Below, in pieces: positions 12,004 to 24,310 of a stretch of DNA of 64,000 bases (position 1 is its first letter; each line of letters opens with the position of its first letter). The stretch comes from Nymphaea colorata (taxonomy: Eukaryota > Streptophyta > Magnoliopsida > Nymphaeales > Nymphaeaceae): assembly GCF_008831285.2 (NCBI RefSeq), contig NC_037468.1:187501-251500 (forward strand). Reading direction: 5' to 3'. The position numbers were made by a program, and so were the translations under genes. The notes under the pieces are model-generated. The model saw only the letters and a list, made by a program, of their open reading frames with translations. It made no database searches and was not told the DNA's origin.

Positions 12004-12801
12004 CTACTCTTCTTTGTGTTCGATCGAGCCGCTCTCCCTCATTCCACTCGTCCAGCCCTCTTCACGAACTTGTACAATCGATGCCACAGAGATAGCCAAC
12101 TCTATTATCGAAGAAATAGGGAAACGGGCGACGATTAGGCACCAGATATCCGGAGGTGTGGAAAGAGCTGCTGTGAGAAGCGGAAAAACCATAAAAAAAC
12201 GACGATTGTTCGTGACCACAGAAAGACCCCTGGGTTCTGGCAAACGGATCACAATGACAGGTATCTGGGAGCATACCGATGGAATGAACGAAATACGAAG
12301 AGTTAACATAATATGGTCATAGATCTTAGGTTGTAACTTGATCATGAGCGAATTTGTTGATGTTGCACCCACGAAGTATGAAAAGTGCCAAACATTGGGA
12401 ACTACCCGGAGAGGAGTTAGGAACAGGAACAAGGAGAAGCGAGAACCACTTAAAAGGAGGAATCGATTGTATTTCGTCCTTTGAAAACCATAGCAACTGG
12501 GGATCGAAAAGCACCAAATTTGATAACTGAACAAGGGAAAGACGAAGTAAGAGCATGCTATTGGAGACGTTGCAACATATGTCGGGGAGGCCTCCGTTGA
12601 TTGTGTACGAACAAAAAACGAGTCAAAAGGCAGGGTCAGAAAGGGTTTCGTTAATGGATATATTGACTCTTCCGGGAACCAGTAACGCGTAAACCATGTC
12701 AAACCAAGACCGATCAATATCCGAACAGAACGGATTCGAACTTCTCCTAGAATAGTTTCCGGTGCTAAATTCCATTCATATTTGTTGGATGAGTAATTCA
12801 T
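12004..12801 (-). CDS. mttB: TatC-like membrane protein MttB (Sec-independent translocase)
   Basis: This encodes the mitochondrial TatC homologue, a polytopic inner-membrane protein of the twin-arginine translocation family. The conserved stretch EVRIRSVRILIGLGLTWF, the block PNVWHF-YFVGATSTNSLMIK and the end VREEGWTSGMRESGSIE match plant mitochondrial mttB from memory. Plant mttB often lacks a standard ATG. The frame is open from 12,876, an in-frame ATG lies at 12,801, and family similarity begins at about 12,744, so the start is uncertain. Many sites look unedited (Arg, Ser and Pro where the family has Trp, Phe or Leu). It lies alone between arrays B and C on the minus strand. Confidence 0.9.
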   Translation of the reverse strand: MNYSSNKYEWNLAPETILGEVRIRSVRILIGLGLTWFTRYWFPEESIYPLTKPFLTLPFDSFFVRTQSTEASPTYVATSPIACSYFVFPLFSYQIWCFSIPSCYGFQRTKYNRFLLLSGSRFSLFLFLTPLRVVPNVWHFSYFVGATSTNSLMIKLQPKIYDHIMLTLRISFIPSVCSQIPVIVIRLPEPRGLSVVTNNRRFFMVFPLLTAALSTPPDIWCLIVARFPISSIIELAISVASIVQVREEGWTSGMRESGSIEHKEE

Positions 12802-12876
12802 AGGAGATTCTGCCGCTCGTCCAGCGCAGCGGCCGGCCCATGCCAAACACTGCCGCTTATCAAGAAAGGGCCACAA

Positions 12877-15640
12877 TCCAACTTGGCTATTCTTTATATA
12901 TATACGTAATTAGAAGCCTTTTACACAAAGAACATCTTTCCTTCCATTCGGTGAGATGCTGCTCGAGTACTGGAAGAGAGATTACTAGCTCTCCTTACCC
13001 AACGGGGGCGAGATCCCGACGTTCGTCAGCGTGATTCTGACCTCCAGTGCATGGGCACCCCGTCACACCCCTTCCGATTCGAGAACAACCCCTTCCGGCA
13101 GGATTCGAGGTACCCGGCAGCAGACCCAGCTCTCAGATGTCTCTCTTAAAGCAAGACAGGCGAGATGCAGTTCCATCTGTTCCGTCAAGATCGGAGGGCC
13201 TTTCTCCATCCGTGTTTTGTTCAACCCTCCGAAATGGCTCTGGCTCCGCCTCTCCCTGTTGGACCATTGAGAAAGAAATGTTGGGTTGGGTCAATTAGCG
13301 CACGCGGGATCTTCTTGATATATGCGCCTTGAACGGTTGGATATTATATGAGTTACGGATATCGACCCGGGCGTGAGCTATTGAACAGGTACTGCATCTC
13401 GATCCGCAACAGCTACTGGAACTACTGATGCTGGTGGTGCTGGCAGCCATGATGCTAGGTAGCCGTGATCCACCAGCTCTTGCTTATGTCGGTCCCCCCA
13501 ACGTTGCAGCTTTCAATCAGAAGTAGACCAACGATTCGGATGGTGGCTACTATCGCAATGGCGGTCTGGAAATGGGTCATTCCGACCTCTTCCACTACAT
13601 CCGTCGTAGCCCCCAGAAATGATTGAGATAATGACTACTCTATCCACGCTCTTCCGTAGGTCGGCGCCGCGTCCATAGGTAGAGAAAGCTACCCGTTGTA
13701 GTGGTTATCCCCGGTAGGTAGTAGTTGATCCAGTAGTACCAGTACCATTGAAGCCGGACATCTGATTGCATCTGAACCGGAAGCGGAGGATGAGGACAAA
13801 GCTAGTTTGTTTTCGGTAGTTGTAGCGGCGATGGAAGTCACACCAGTGCTGATCCAGTTGTTTATTACCACAAGCGTCATGCAGTTACGAGAAGTGATCG
13901 TGATTCCGTTCCGGATGTCCCAGATGCAGTGCCTTTTCTGAGGGACGGAGTTCGAGATAGGTTCAGGAATTTGTGTAGCGCTCTCTTCCTTTTTCACAGA
14001 AGGAGCTCACAGCACAGATGGATGCAATGATGCAGAGTCTCAAAGGACATCTAGATCAGTCAGGAAGAGTCAAAAGGAACATTTCCCACCAAAGGATCAG
14101 TCCAATAAGACCACTCACTGGTAAATAGCGCAAGACTTCTTCTCCACCATTTGATTTTCGGCCTGCATTCAACAAGGAGGAACCGAAGGAAGCACGTGAT
14201 GATATATAACCTTAATATATAATGAGTACATGTCCGCCTCTCACAATAAAAAAAGGAACAGGACGGATTGAAGGGAGCTACAAAAAGACCTTCTACAAAG
14301 CCAGCCAAAGACTTCGAAGATCTTTGGTCAGATTGTTATAGGCAAGTTCGAGAGCACCAGAACACTTTGAGATGAGAGTAGGCCACACAAAGAAGAAAGA
14401 TACTGATGTCGAAAAAAGACCTGAAAGTCAAGATTAGAGCATGCAATCCGTCGGTCTTTCTCTCAAGCCGGACTGATTGAGATCCTCTTTTCTCACTAAG
14501 CAACTCGAGGATGTGCAGAATCCAAAGGTCGGAGAAAGGGTCTTTGTTTCAGATGGTTGGTTTGGGACACTGGTGTGCAGCCCCCTGTTAGTTAGTTTTT
14601 TCTTGACTGATGCGGCATCAGAATCCGCAGGTGGAAATAGTGAAGCCAAAGTGTGAGGAGGGATCGTTGGAGCAGTTATACACTAAATGCTACTAGTGCT
14701 TCAATATCAACCAACAATAGGTCTGAACCACGAGACCCATGAGCTGAAACTGGTAAAGGACTGTCATCTTCCTACTCCTATAGCGGAAAGCAGTACTCTT
14801 TTGTAGTTACTTCCAGAAGTATGGAATCTGACCTTTCTTTCTCCACGGATGATGCAAGCAGTCATGATTGACTTTAACGGAATTCTTTTGATCTGCAATA
14901 AGGGAGTTCAAAGGATGGCCATTGGAAGTCAGAAGTCAATCTTTCTTTGATTGCCTCATCAGAATCGAAGGTTTGTGTAGGCTGACTGTTGATGCTTGCT
15001 AACCATGGACTCCATTGTCTTCTATTGGTAAGGAAGGACTGAGGAGAAATGTTAAAGGCCTCCAGATTGAGGCGCGTGTGATCCTAAGGCAGCCATTAAT
15101 CAGTCTCACTCAGCATGTAGCTGATAGGGTTGACACGGATTCCCAGATGAACCCAAGAAATTCCTTCCCATTCAGTACGAAGGAAGAAAAGAAGCAGAAA
15201 TGGGAATCAGTAATGAAAAGACCAGTGACAGCACGACAGAGAAAGTGACTGACAAATAAATAAAGGGCGAGGAAAGAGAACGCAAGAAGGTTCTTTTGTT
15301 GTTCCTGAATTCCCCTCCGGGGAGGAAGCGTCAAGCGGATATCTTCCGACTCAACTATGACTAAGAGATAGGAATCGAATCAGTTTCCATAGTCGTTTGT
15401 TTGTGCGCCCGCCAATCCATGAATGAATTCCTCCGCGATAGACTAAACTACTCGATTCAATCACGAATGATCGGTTGCCCCAACGTCATGTCACGTTATT
15501 AGCAAAGCCCCCAGCGTCACGTCACGAGCCAATTTCAAAGTCAAGGTCAGCGTACATGTCATTCAAAGTTGCGAGTGTCAATCTGATTTGCTTTGCTCGT
15601 GACATTGGAAAGCCAAAGCGAAGCGAGTGTGCTTATGATT
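12877..15640. other. Intergenic accessory DNA upstream of mttB
   Basis: About 2.8 kb has no recognisable gene. Short frames of 60-102 codons occur on both strands, none with a family signature I know. The tract 13,380-13,880 is rich in repeated gta/gct triplets. The last 170 bp (15,478-15,640) are the GC-rich border module (gttgccccaacgtca, gtcacgtcacgagcc) that precedes array C, and gttgccccaacgtcac recurs at about 5,847. Confidence 0.4.
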
Positions 15641-18600
15641 TGTGGAAACACTAATGGCATACAATTGCCATTAGTGTCCATAATTGCACAATTATGGAAG
15701 GACTCTCTTGAAAGGTCAGGACTCTGAAAGGTCAGGACTAATGAGAATGATTGAGGAAAAGTCAGAACTCACCTTATCAAAAAGGTCAAGACTGTCTTTC
15801 AAAGTCAGGACTAACCTTACCAAAAAGATCAAGACTGTCTTGAAAGATCAGAACTTCTTCTTCTTAAAAGGACAGGACCCTTTTGAAAGGTCAGGACTCA
15901 TGACAATTGTATGCCATTAGTACTCACTTGACAAACAAATGCCATTAGTACTCACTTGACAACAAAATGCCATTAGTGCTCACCATACCAACATGAGTAC
16001 TCACCATACCAAAACAGGTGAGGACTCTGAAAGGTCAGGACTAATGAGAATGATTGAGGAAAAGTCAGAACTCACCTTACCATACAAGACTCATTTGTAT
16101 GTCATCAGTACTCACCTTATCAAAAAGGTCAAGACTGTCTTTCAAAGTCAGGACTGACCTTACCAAAAAGATCAAGACTATCTGATCAGGACTGATTCTT
16201 CTGGTCAAGACTGTCTTTCACAGTCAGGACTGACCTTACCAAAAAGGTCAAGACTGTCTTGAAAGGTCAGGACTTTTGATGGAAGGACAGGACCAATTGC
16301 AATTGTATGCCATTAGTACTCACCTGACCAAAAATGGAAAGGTCAAGACTGTCTTGAAATCAGTACTGACCTTATCAAAAAGGTCAAGACTGTCTTTCAA
16401 AGTCAGGACTAACCTTACCAAAAAGATCAAGACTATCTGATCAGGACTGATTCTTCTGGTCAAGACTGTATTTCAAGGTCAGGACTGACCTTACCAAAAA
16501 GGTCAAGACTGTCTTGAAAGGTCAGGACTGATTCTTCTGGTCAAGACTGTCTTGAAAGGTCAGGACTCATTCTTCTTGAAAGGTCAGGACTCATTATGGA
16601 AAAGTCAGGAAGGTGAGGACTCTTTTGAAAGGTCAGGACTCTGAAAGGTCAGGACTAATGAGAATGATTGAGGAATGACCATACAGGACTCTTTTGAAAG
16701 GTCAGGACTCATTATGGAAGGACAGGACCCTTTTGAAAGGTCAGGACTCATGACAATTGTATGCCATTAGTACTCACTTGACAACAAAATGCCATTAGTA
16801 CTCACTTGACAACAAAATGCCATTAGTACTCACTTGACAACAAATTGTATGTCTCTCACTTGACAAACAAATGCCATTAGTACTCACTTGACAAACAAAT
16901 GTCATTAGTACTCACTGTACAAACCAATGTCATTAGTACTCACCATACCAAAACAGGTCAGGACTTTCTGGAAAGGTCAAGACTCTGAAAGGTCAGGACT
17001 AATGAGAATGATTGAGGAATGACCATCAAGACTCATTTGTATGTCATCAGTACTCACCTTATCAAAAAGGTCAAGACTGTCTTTCAAAGTCAGGACTAAC
17101 CTTACCAAAAAGATCAAGACTATCTGATCAGGACTGATTCTTCTGGTCAAGACTGTATTTCAAAGTCAGGACTGACCTTACCAAAAAGATCAAGACTGTC
17201 TTGAAAGGTCAGGACTGATTCTTCTTGAAAGGTGAAGACTGTTTTGAAAGGTCAAGACTCATTTGTATGTCATCAGTACTCACCTTTTTTGAAAGATCAA
17301 GACTATCTTGAAAGATCAGGACTGATTCTTATTGAAAGGTCAATACTGTATTTCACAGTCAGGACTGACCTTATCAAAAAGGTCAAGACTGTCTTTCAAA
17401 GTCAGGACTAACCTTACCAAAAAGGTCAAGACTGTCTTGAAAGGTCAGGACTGATTCTTCTTGAAAGGTCAAGACTGTCTTGAAAGGTCAGGACTGATTT
17501 TTCTTGAAAGGTCAAGACTGTCTTGAAATCAGTACTGACCTTTTTTGAAAGATCAAGACTATCTGATCAGGACTGATTCTTCTGGTCAATACTGTATTTC
17601 AAGGTCAGGACTGACCTTACCAAAAAGGTCAAGACTGTCTTGAAAGGTCAGGACTGATTCTTCTGGAAAGGTCAAGACTGTCTTGAAAGGTCAGGACTGA
17701 TTATGGAAGGACAGGACCAATTGCAATTGTATGCCATTAGTACTCACCTGACCATACAAGACTCATTTGTATGTCATCAGTACTCACCTTATCAAAAAGG
17801 TCAAGACTGTCTTTCAAAGTCAGGACTGACCTTACCAAAAAGATCAAGACTATCTGATCAGGACTGATTCTTCTGGTCAAGACTGTCTTTCACAGTCAGG
17901 ACTGACCTTACCAAAAAGATCAAGACTGTCTTGAAAGGTCAGGACTTTTGATGGAAGGACAGGACCAATTGCAATTGTATGCCATTAGTACTCACCTGAC
18001 CAAAAATGGAAAGGTCAAGACTGTCTTGAAAGGTCAGGACTCATTCTTCTTGAAAGGTCAGGACTGATTATGGAAGGACAGGACCAATTGCAATTGTATG
18101 CCATTAGTACTCACCTTATCAAAAAGGTCAAGACTGTATTTCACAGTCAGGACTGACCTTATCAAAAAGGTCAAGACTGTCTTTCAAAGTCAGGACTAAC
18201 CTTACCAAAAAGGTCAAGACTGTCTTGAAAGGTCAGGACTGATTCTTCTTGAAAGGTCAAGACTGTCTTGAAAGGTCAGGACTGATTCTTCTTGAAAGGT
18301 CAAGACTCTGAAAGGTCAGGACTAATGAGAATGATTGAGGAATGACCATCAAGACTCATTTGTATGTCATCAGTACTCACCTTATCAAAAAGGTCAAGAC
18401 TGTCTTTCAAAGTCAGGACTAACCTTACCAAAAAGATCAAGACTATCTGATCAGGACTGATTCTTCTGGTCAAGACTGTATTTCACAGTCAGGACTGACC
18501 TTACCAAAAAGGTCAAGACTGTCTTGAAAGGTCAGGACTTTTGATGGAAGGACAGGACCAATTGCAATTGTATGCCATTAGTACTCACCTGACCAAAAAT

Positions 18601-20560
18601 GGAAAGGTCAAGACTGTCTTGAAATCAGTACTGACCTTATCAAAAAGGTCAAGACTGTCTTTCAAAGTCAGGACTAACCTTACCAAAAAGATCAAGACTA
18701 TCTGATCAGGACTGATTCTTCTGGTCAAGACTGTATTTCAAGGTCAGGACTGACCTTACCAAAAAGGTCAAGACTGTCTTGAAAGGTCAGGACTGATTCT
18801 TCTGGTCAAGACTGTCTTGAAAGGTCAGGACTGATTATGGAAGGACAGGACCAATTGCAATTGTATGCCATTAGTACTCACCTGACCATACAAGACTCAT
18901 TTGTATGTCATCAGTACTCACCTTATCAAAAAGGTCAAGACTGTCTTTCACAGTCAGGACTAACCTTACCAAAAAGATCAAGACTATCTGATCAGGACTG
19001 ATTCTTCTGGTCAAGACTGTATTTCACAGTCAGGACTGACCTTACCAAAAAGATCAAGACTGTCTTGAAAGGTCAGGACTTTTGATGGAAGGACAGGACC
19101 AATTGCAATTGTATGCCATTAGTACTCACCTGACCAAAAATGGAAAGGTCAAGACTGTCTTGAAAGGTCAGGACTCATTCTTCTGGAAAGGTCAGGACTG
19201 ATTATGGAAGGACAGGACCAATTGCAATTGTATGCCATTAGTACTCACCTTATCAAAAAGGTCAAGACTGTATTTCACAGTCAGGACTGACCTTATCAAA
19301 AAGGTCAAGACTGTCTTTCACAGTCAGGACTAACCTTACCAAAAAGGTCAAGACTGTCTTGAAAGGTCAGGACTGATTCTTCTTGAAAGGTCAAGACTGT
19401 CTTGAAAGGTCAGGACTGATTCTTCTTGAAAGGTCAAGACTCTGAAAGGTCAGGACTAATGAGAATGATTGAGGAATGACCATCAAGACTCATTTGTATG
19501 TCATCAGTACTCACCTTATCAAAAAGGTCAAGACTGTCTTTCAAAGTCAGGACTAACCTTACCAAAAAGATCAAGACTATCTGATCAGGACTGATTCTTC
19601 TGGTCAAGACTGTATTTCACAGTCAGGACTGACCTTACCAAAAAGGTCAAGACTGTCTTGAAAGGTCAGGACTGATTTTTCTTGAAAGGTCAAGACTGTC
19701 TTGAAATCAGTACTGACCTTATCAAAAAGGTCAATACTGTATTTCAAGGTCAGGACTGACCTTACCAAAAAGGTCAAGACTGTCTTGAAAGGTCAGGACT
19801 GATTCTTCTTGAAAGGTCAAGACTGTCTTGAAAGGTCAGGACTCATTCTTCTGGAAAGGTCAGGACTCTTTTGAAAGGTCAAGACTCATTTGTATGTCAT
19901 CAGTACTCACCTTATCAAAAAGGTCAAGACTGTCTTTCAAAGTCAGGACTGACCTTACCAAAAAGGTCAAGACTGTCTTGAAAGGTCAGGACTGATTTTT
20001 CTTGAAAGGTCAAGACTGTCTTGAAATCAGTACTGACCTTTTTTGAAAGATCAAGACTATCTTGAAAGATCAGGACTGATTCTTCTTGAAAGGTCAAGAC
20101 TGTCTTTCAAAGTCAGGACTAACCTTACCAAAAAGGTCAAGACTGTCTTGAAAGGTCAGGACTGATTCTTCTGGAAAGGTCAAGACTGTCTTGAAAGGTC
20201 AGGACTCATTCTTCTTGAAAGGTCAGGACTCATTGCAATTCAATGCCATTAGTACTCACTTGACAAACAAATGCCATTAGTACTCACTGTACAAACAAAT
20301 GCCATTAGTACTCACTTGACAAACAAATGCCATTAGTACTCACTGTACAAACAAATGCCATTAGTACTCACTGTACAAACAAATGCCATTAGTGCTCACC
20401 ATACCAACATGTCACCATACCAAAACAATGCCATTTCCCAATGGCAATTGTATGCCTTCCATAATTGCAATGAGATGCCATTCATGCTGACCATACAACA
20501 AATTGTATGCCTTCAAGAATTGCAATTGTATGCCATTAGTGCTGACCATACCAAAAAGCT
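15641..20560 (-). repeat. Repeat array C, AGTCYTGA family, - orientation
   Basis: About 4.9 kb of the unit family is read in reverse complement (ggtcaagactgtcttgaaag, ggtcaggactgattcttctg). Several tandem runs of a roughly 30-bp gccattagtactcac unit occur (15,910-15,990, 16,760-16,930, 20,240-20,400). The end at 20,412-20,560 is a distinct end module that reappears inverted at array D. No coding sequence is supported. Confidence 0.95.
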
Positions 20561-20613
20561 CATACTTTGAAGAAGCACTCGCAAAGCGTAGGGCTTTGCT
20601 CGTGACGTGACGT
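20412..20613 (+). repeat. Left arm of 202-bp inverted repeat around ccmC
   Basis: This segment appears base-for-base equal to the reverse complement of 22,330-22,531, by reading both arms; their lengths are equal. It holds the array end module (caccataccaaaacaatgcc) and the GC border hairpin (cgcaaagcgtagggctttgc). A diverged third copy lies near 40,470-40,640. Confidence 0.85.
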
Positions 20614-21471
20614 TCCCTCACGCAATTCAAAGCGAGGGCTTTTTCACTCATTTTTGAGATGAAAAAGAAGGCTTTGTTCTGACGTGACATGACCTTCAAG
20701 ATCAGATTGAAAGGAGTGCTTTGAAAGCCAAAGCGAAGCATTCAAAGCTGATGGTAGGCACTAATGCCATTCAATTCAAAGTTGCGAGTGCTTTGCTCGT
20801 TTGATCGCGGAGTCAACTGAAACAACGAGCGTATAGTGTAGACGACACTTTTCGTAAAGAGCTTGACGAAGCGAGCGAGTTTGCGGGTGGAGCGGAAAGC
20901 GACTAAACTAAGAAAGAAGCCACTCGCAGTGTCTTCGCTCTTACTGCTCGGCTCACTCAGTGCTTTGCTTACTCACTTCGCTTCACTTCCTCCTTATGGC
21001 TTCTGGCGACTAGCTTCTACCAAGGAGGCATGATGGGTTAGGTATGCGTCAGCTTCGAGCGACTACTATAAAATCAAGCAAGGTAGCTTGCTTACCAAGA
21101 GCCACTCAGTGGCTCAGCCTGTTTGTTGCTGCGCTCGCGACTACTATAAAGAAGACGGCTGACCTGTTTTTATAGAAAGCGTACCGGCACTACATCAACG
21201 CGAAAGGCCTTCTTTCTTTTTTGATAAAGCCCTGAAAAAAAGTGAAAGGCCCTTGTTCGTAGTCCGGTGACGGGCTGACTGACATATCATATATAAAGTC
21301 AATCCTTCTTTTTCCGGTATGCCGCTCCGCAAGCAAGGAGTGCCACGCACGAGCGAAGCGAAAACAAAGCAAGGGAATTCCCTGAAAAAGGTAGTCTCCC
21401 ATGCGAAAGACTTGGATTCCATATTGAATATACATCCATGTCTTTCTTTTTCGCGAGGACCAAATTATCAC
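20614..21471. other. Intergenic DNA upstream of ccmC
   Basis: No gene is recognised. The first 150 bp are border-module DNA; the tract around 20,655-20,715 recurs near 24,327-24,390. The stretch 21,080-21,125 holds short hairpins (ggtagcttgcttacc, gagccactcagtggctc). The open frame continues in phase upstream of the ccmC ATG to 21,319, but family similarity starts at 21,472. Confidence 0.4.
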
Positions 21472-22191
21472 ATGTCCGTTTCGTTATTACAACCTTCTTT
21501 CTTTATGTCAAAGACCAGAAGCTACGCGCAAATTCTCATTGGATCTCGGTGGTTCTTAACAGCGATGGCTATTCATTCAAGTCTTCGGGTAGCACCACCA
21601 GATCTTCAACAAGGTGGAAATTCTCGGATTCCCTATGTACACGTTCCTGCGGCTCGGATGAGTATAATAGTTTATATCGCAACGGCTATAAACAGTTCCT
21701 TGTTCCCATTAACAAAACATCCCCTTTTTCTTCGCTCTTCCGGAACCGGTACAGAAATAGGTGCTTTTTCTACGTTGTTTACCTTAGTTACTGGGGGGCT
21801 TCGGGGAAGACCTATGTGGGGCACCTTTCGGGTGTGGGATGCTCGTTTAACCTCTGTATTCATCTCGTTCCTTATTTACCTGGGTGCACTGCGTTTTCAA
21901 AAGCTTCCTGTCGAACCGGCTCCTATTTCAATCCGTGCTGGACCGATCGATATACCAATAATTAAGTCTTCCGTCCACTGGTGGAATACATCGCATCAAC
22001 CTGGGAGCATTAGCCGATCTGGTACATCAATACATGTTCCTATGCCCATTCCAATCTTGTCCAACTTTGCTAACTCCCCCTTTTCAACCCGTATCTTGTT
22101 CGTTCTGGAAACACGTCTTCTTATTCCATCTTTTCCCGAATCTCCCTTAACGGAAGAAATAGAAGCTCGAGAAGGAAGACCTGCTACCTAG
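21472..22191 (+). CDS. ccmC: Cytochrome c maturation protein CcmC (heme export/handling)
   Basis: CcmC is an inner-membrane protein of cytochrome c maturation system I that handles heme and passes it to CcmE. The 239-residue frame begins MSVSLLQPSFFMSKTRSYAQ, the usual plant start. The Trp-rich heme motif lies at residues 116-123, written WGTFRVWD; the Arg codon is cgg, expected to be edited to Trp. Other likely editing sites include Ser36 (HSSLRV, expected Leu). The C-terminus ends EAREGRPAT, slightly shorter than family members I recall (about 250). The gene sits between the arms of a 202-bp inverted repeat. A 76-bp piece of it is copied at 28,676-28,751. Confidence 0.96.
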   Translation: MSVSLLQPSFFMSKTRSYAQILIGSRWFLTAMAIHSSLRVAPPDLQQGGNSRIPYVHVPAARMSIIVYIATAINSSLFPLTKHPLFLRSSGTGTEIGAFSTLFTLVTGGLRGRPMWGTFRVWDARLTSVFISFLIYLGALRFQKLPVEPAPISIRAGPIDIPIIKSSVHWWNTSHQPGSISRSGTSIHVPMPIPILSNFANSPFSTRILFVLETRLLIPSFPESPLTEEIEAREGRPAT

Positions 22192-22329
22192 TTCACTCGC
22201 TATTCGTTCCAAAACTTCGGACATGGGAGGATCGGACGGCTGGAAAAATCTATCCCAATCCTTTCTTTCGTCGCTACTTTGATTCAAAAGGTAACCTGAG
22301 TGACGGAAATGAGCAAAGCCCCCAGCGTC

Positions 22330-22531
22330 ACGTCACGTCACGAGCAAAGCCCTACGCTTTGCGAGTGCTTCTTCAAAGTATGAGCTTTTTGGTATGGTCA
22401 GCACTAATGGCATACAATTGCAATTCTTGAAGGCATACAATTTGTTGTATGGTCAGCATGAATGGCATCTCATTGCAATTATGGAAGGCATACAATTGCC
22501 ATTGGGAAATGGCATTGTTTTGGTATGGTGA
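22330..22531 (-). repeat. Right arm of 202-bp inverted repeat around ccmC
   Basis: This is the inverted partner of 20,412-20,613. It begins acgtcacgtcacgagcaaag and ends at tggtatggtga. Beyond both ends the two copies diverge at once, so the boundaries are sharp. Confidence 0.85.
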
Positions 22532-22539
22532 GTACTCAT

Positions 22540-24310
22540 TATGGACAGGACTACTTTCCGGTCAAGACTCTGAAAGGTCAGGACTAATGAGAATGATTGA
22601 GGAATGACCATCAAGACTCATTTGTATGTCATCAGTACTCACCTTATCAAAAAGGTCAAGACTGTCTTTCAAAGTCAGGACTGACCTTACCAAAAAGATC
22701 AAGACTATCTTGAAAGATCAGGACTGATTCTTCTGGTCAAGACTGTCTTTCACAGTCAGGACTGACCTTACCAAAAAGATCAAGACTGTCTTGAAAGGTC
22801 AGGACTTTTGATGGAAGGACAGGACCAATTGCAATTGTATGCCATTAGTACTCACCTGACCAAAAATGGAAAGGTCAAGACTGTCTTGAAATCAGTACTG
22901 ACCTTATCAAAAAGGTCAAGACTGTCTTTCAAAGTCAGGACTAACCTTACCAAAAAGATCAAGACTATCTGATCAGGACTGATTCTTCTGGTCAATACTG
23001 TATTTCAAGGTCAGGACTGACCTTACCAAAAAGGTCAAGACTGTCTTGAAAGGTCAGGACTGATTCTTCTGGAAAGGTCAAGACTGTCTTGAAAGGTCAG
23101 GACTGATTATGGAAGGACAGGACCAATTGCAATTGTATGCCATTAGTACTCACCTGACCATACAAGACTCATTTGTATGTCATCAGTACTCACCTTATCA
23201 AAAAGGTCAAGACTGTCTTTCAAAGTCAGGACTGACCTTACCAAAAAGATCAAGACTATCTGATCAGGACTGATTCTTCTGGTCAAGACTGTATTTCACA
23301 GTCAGGACTGACCTTACCAAAAAGATCAAGACTGTCTTGAAAGGTCAGGACTTTTGATGGAAGGACAGGACCAATTGCAATTGTATGCCATTAGTACTCA
23401 CCTGACCAAAAATGGAAAGGTCAAGACTGTCTTGAAAGGTCAGGACTCATTCTTCTTGAAAGGTCAGGACTGATTATGGAAGGACAGGACCAATTGCAAT
23501 TGTATGCCATTAGTACTCACCTTATCAAAAAGGTCAAGACTGTCTTTCACAGTCAGGACTGACCTTATCAAAAAGGTCAAGACTGTCTTTCAAAGTCAGG
23601 ACTAACCTTACCAAAAAGGTCAAGACTGTCTTGAAAGGTCAGGACTGATTCTTCTGGAAAGGTCAAGACTGTCTTGAAAGGTCAGGACTGATTCTTCTTG
23701 AAAGGTCAAGACTCTGAAAGGTCAGGACTAATGAGAATGATTGAGGAATGACCATCAAGACTCATTTGTATGTCATCAGTACTCACCTTATCAAAAAGGT
23801 CAAGACTGTCTTTCACAGTCAGGACTGACCTTACCAAAAAGATCAAGACTATCTTGAAAGATCAGGACTGATTCTTCTGGTCAAGACTGTCTTTCACAGT
23901 CAGGACTGACCTTATCAAAAAGGTCAAGACTGTCTTTCAAAGTCAGGACTAACCTGACCAAAAAGGTCAAGACTGTCTTGAAAGGTCAGGACTTTTGATG
24001 GAAGGACAGGACCAATTGCAATTGTATGCCATTAGTACTCACCTGACCAAAAATGGAAAGGTTAAGACTGTCTTGAAAGGTCAGGACTGATTCTTCTTGA
24101 AAGATGAAGACTCATTGCAATTGTATGCCATTAGTACTCACTGTACAAACAAATGCCATTAGTACTCACTGTACAAACAAATGTCATTAGTACTCACTGT
24201 ACAAACAAATGCCATTAGTGCTCACCATACCAACATGAGTACTCACTATACCAAAAAGATGCCATTTTCCATACAACAAATTGTATGCCTTCCAAAATCC
24301 ATGACAATTG
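22540..24310 (-). repeat. Repeat array D, AGTCYTGA family, - orientation
   Basis: About 1.8 kb of reverse-complement units. It ends with a run of gccattagtactcactgtac units (24,125-24,240) and the module atgccattttccatacaac (24,260-24,280). The right end, about 23,890-24,300, is the near-exact reverse complement of the start of array A (about 2,030-2,440). Confidence 0.93.

Noticed and set aside
21438-21965. 175-codon frame overlapping ccmC
   Set aside because: It is the shadow of ccmC in another frame and ccmC itself is clearly conserved.
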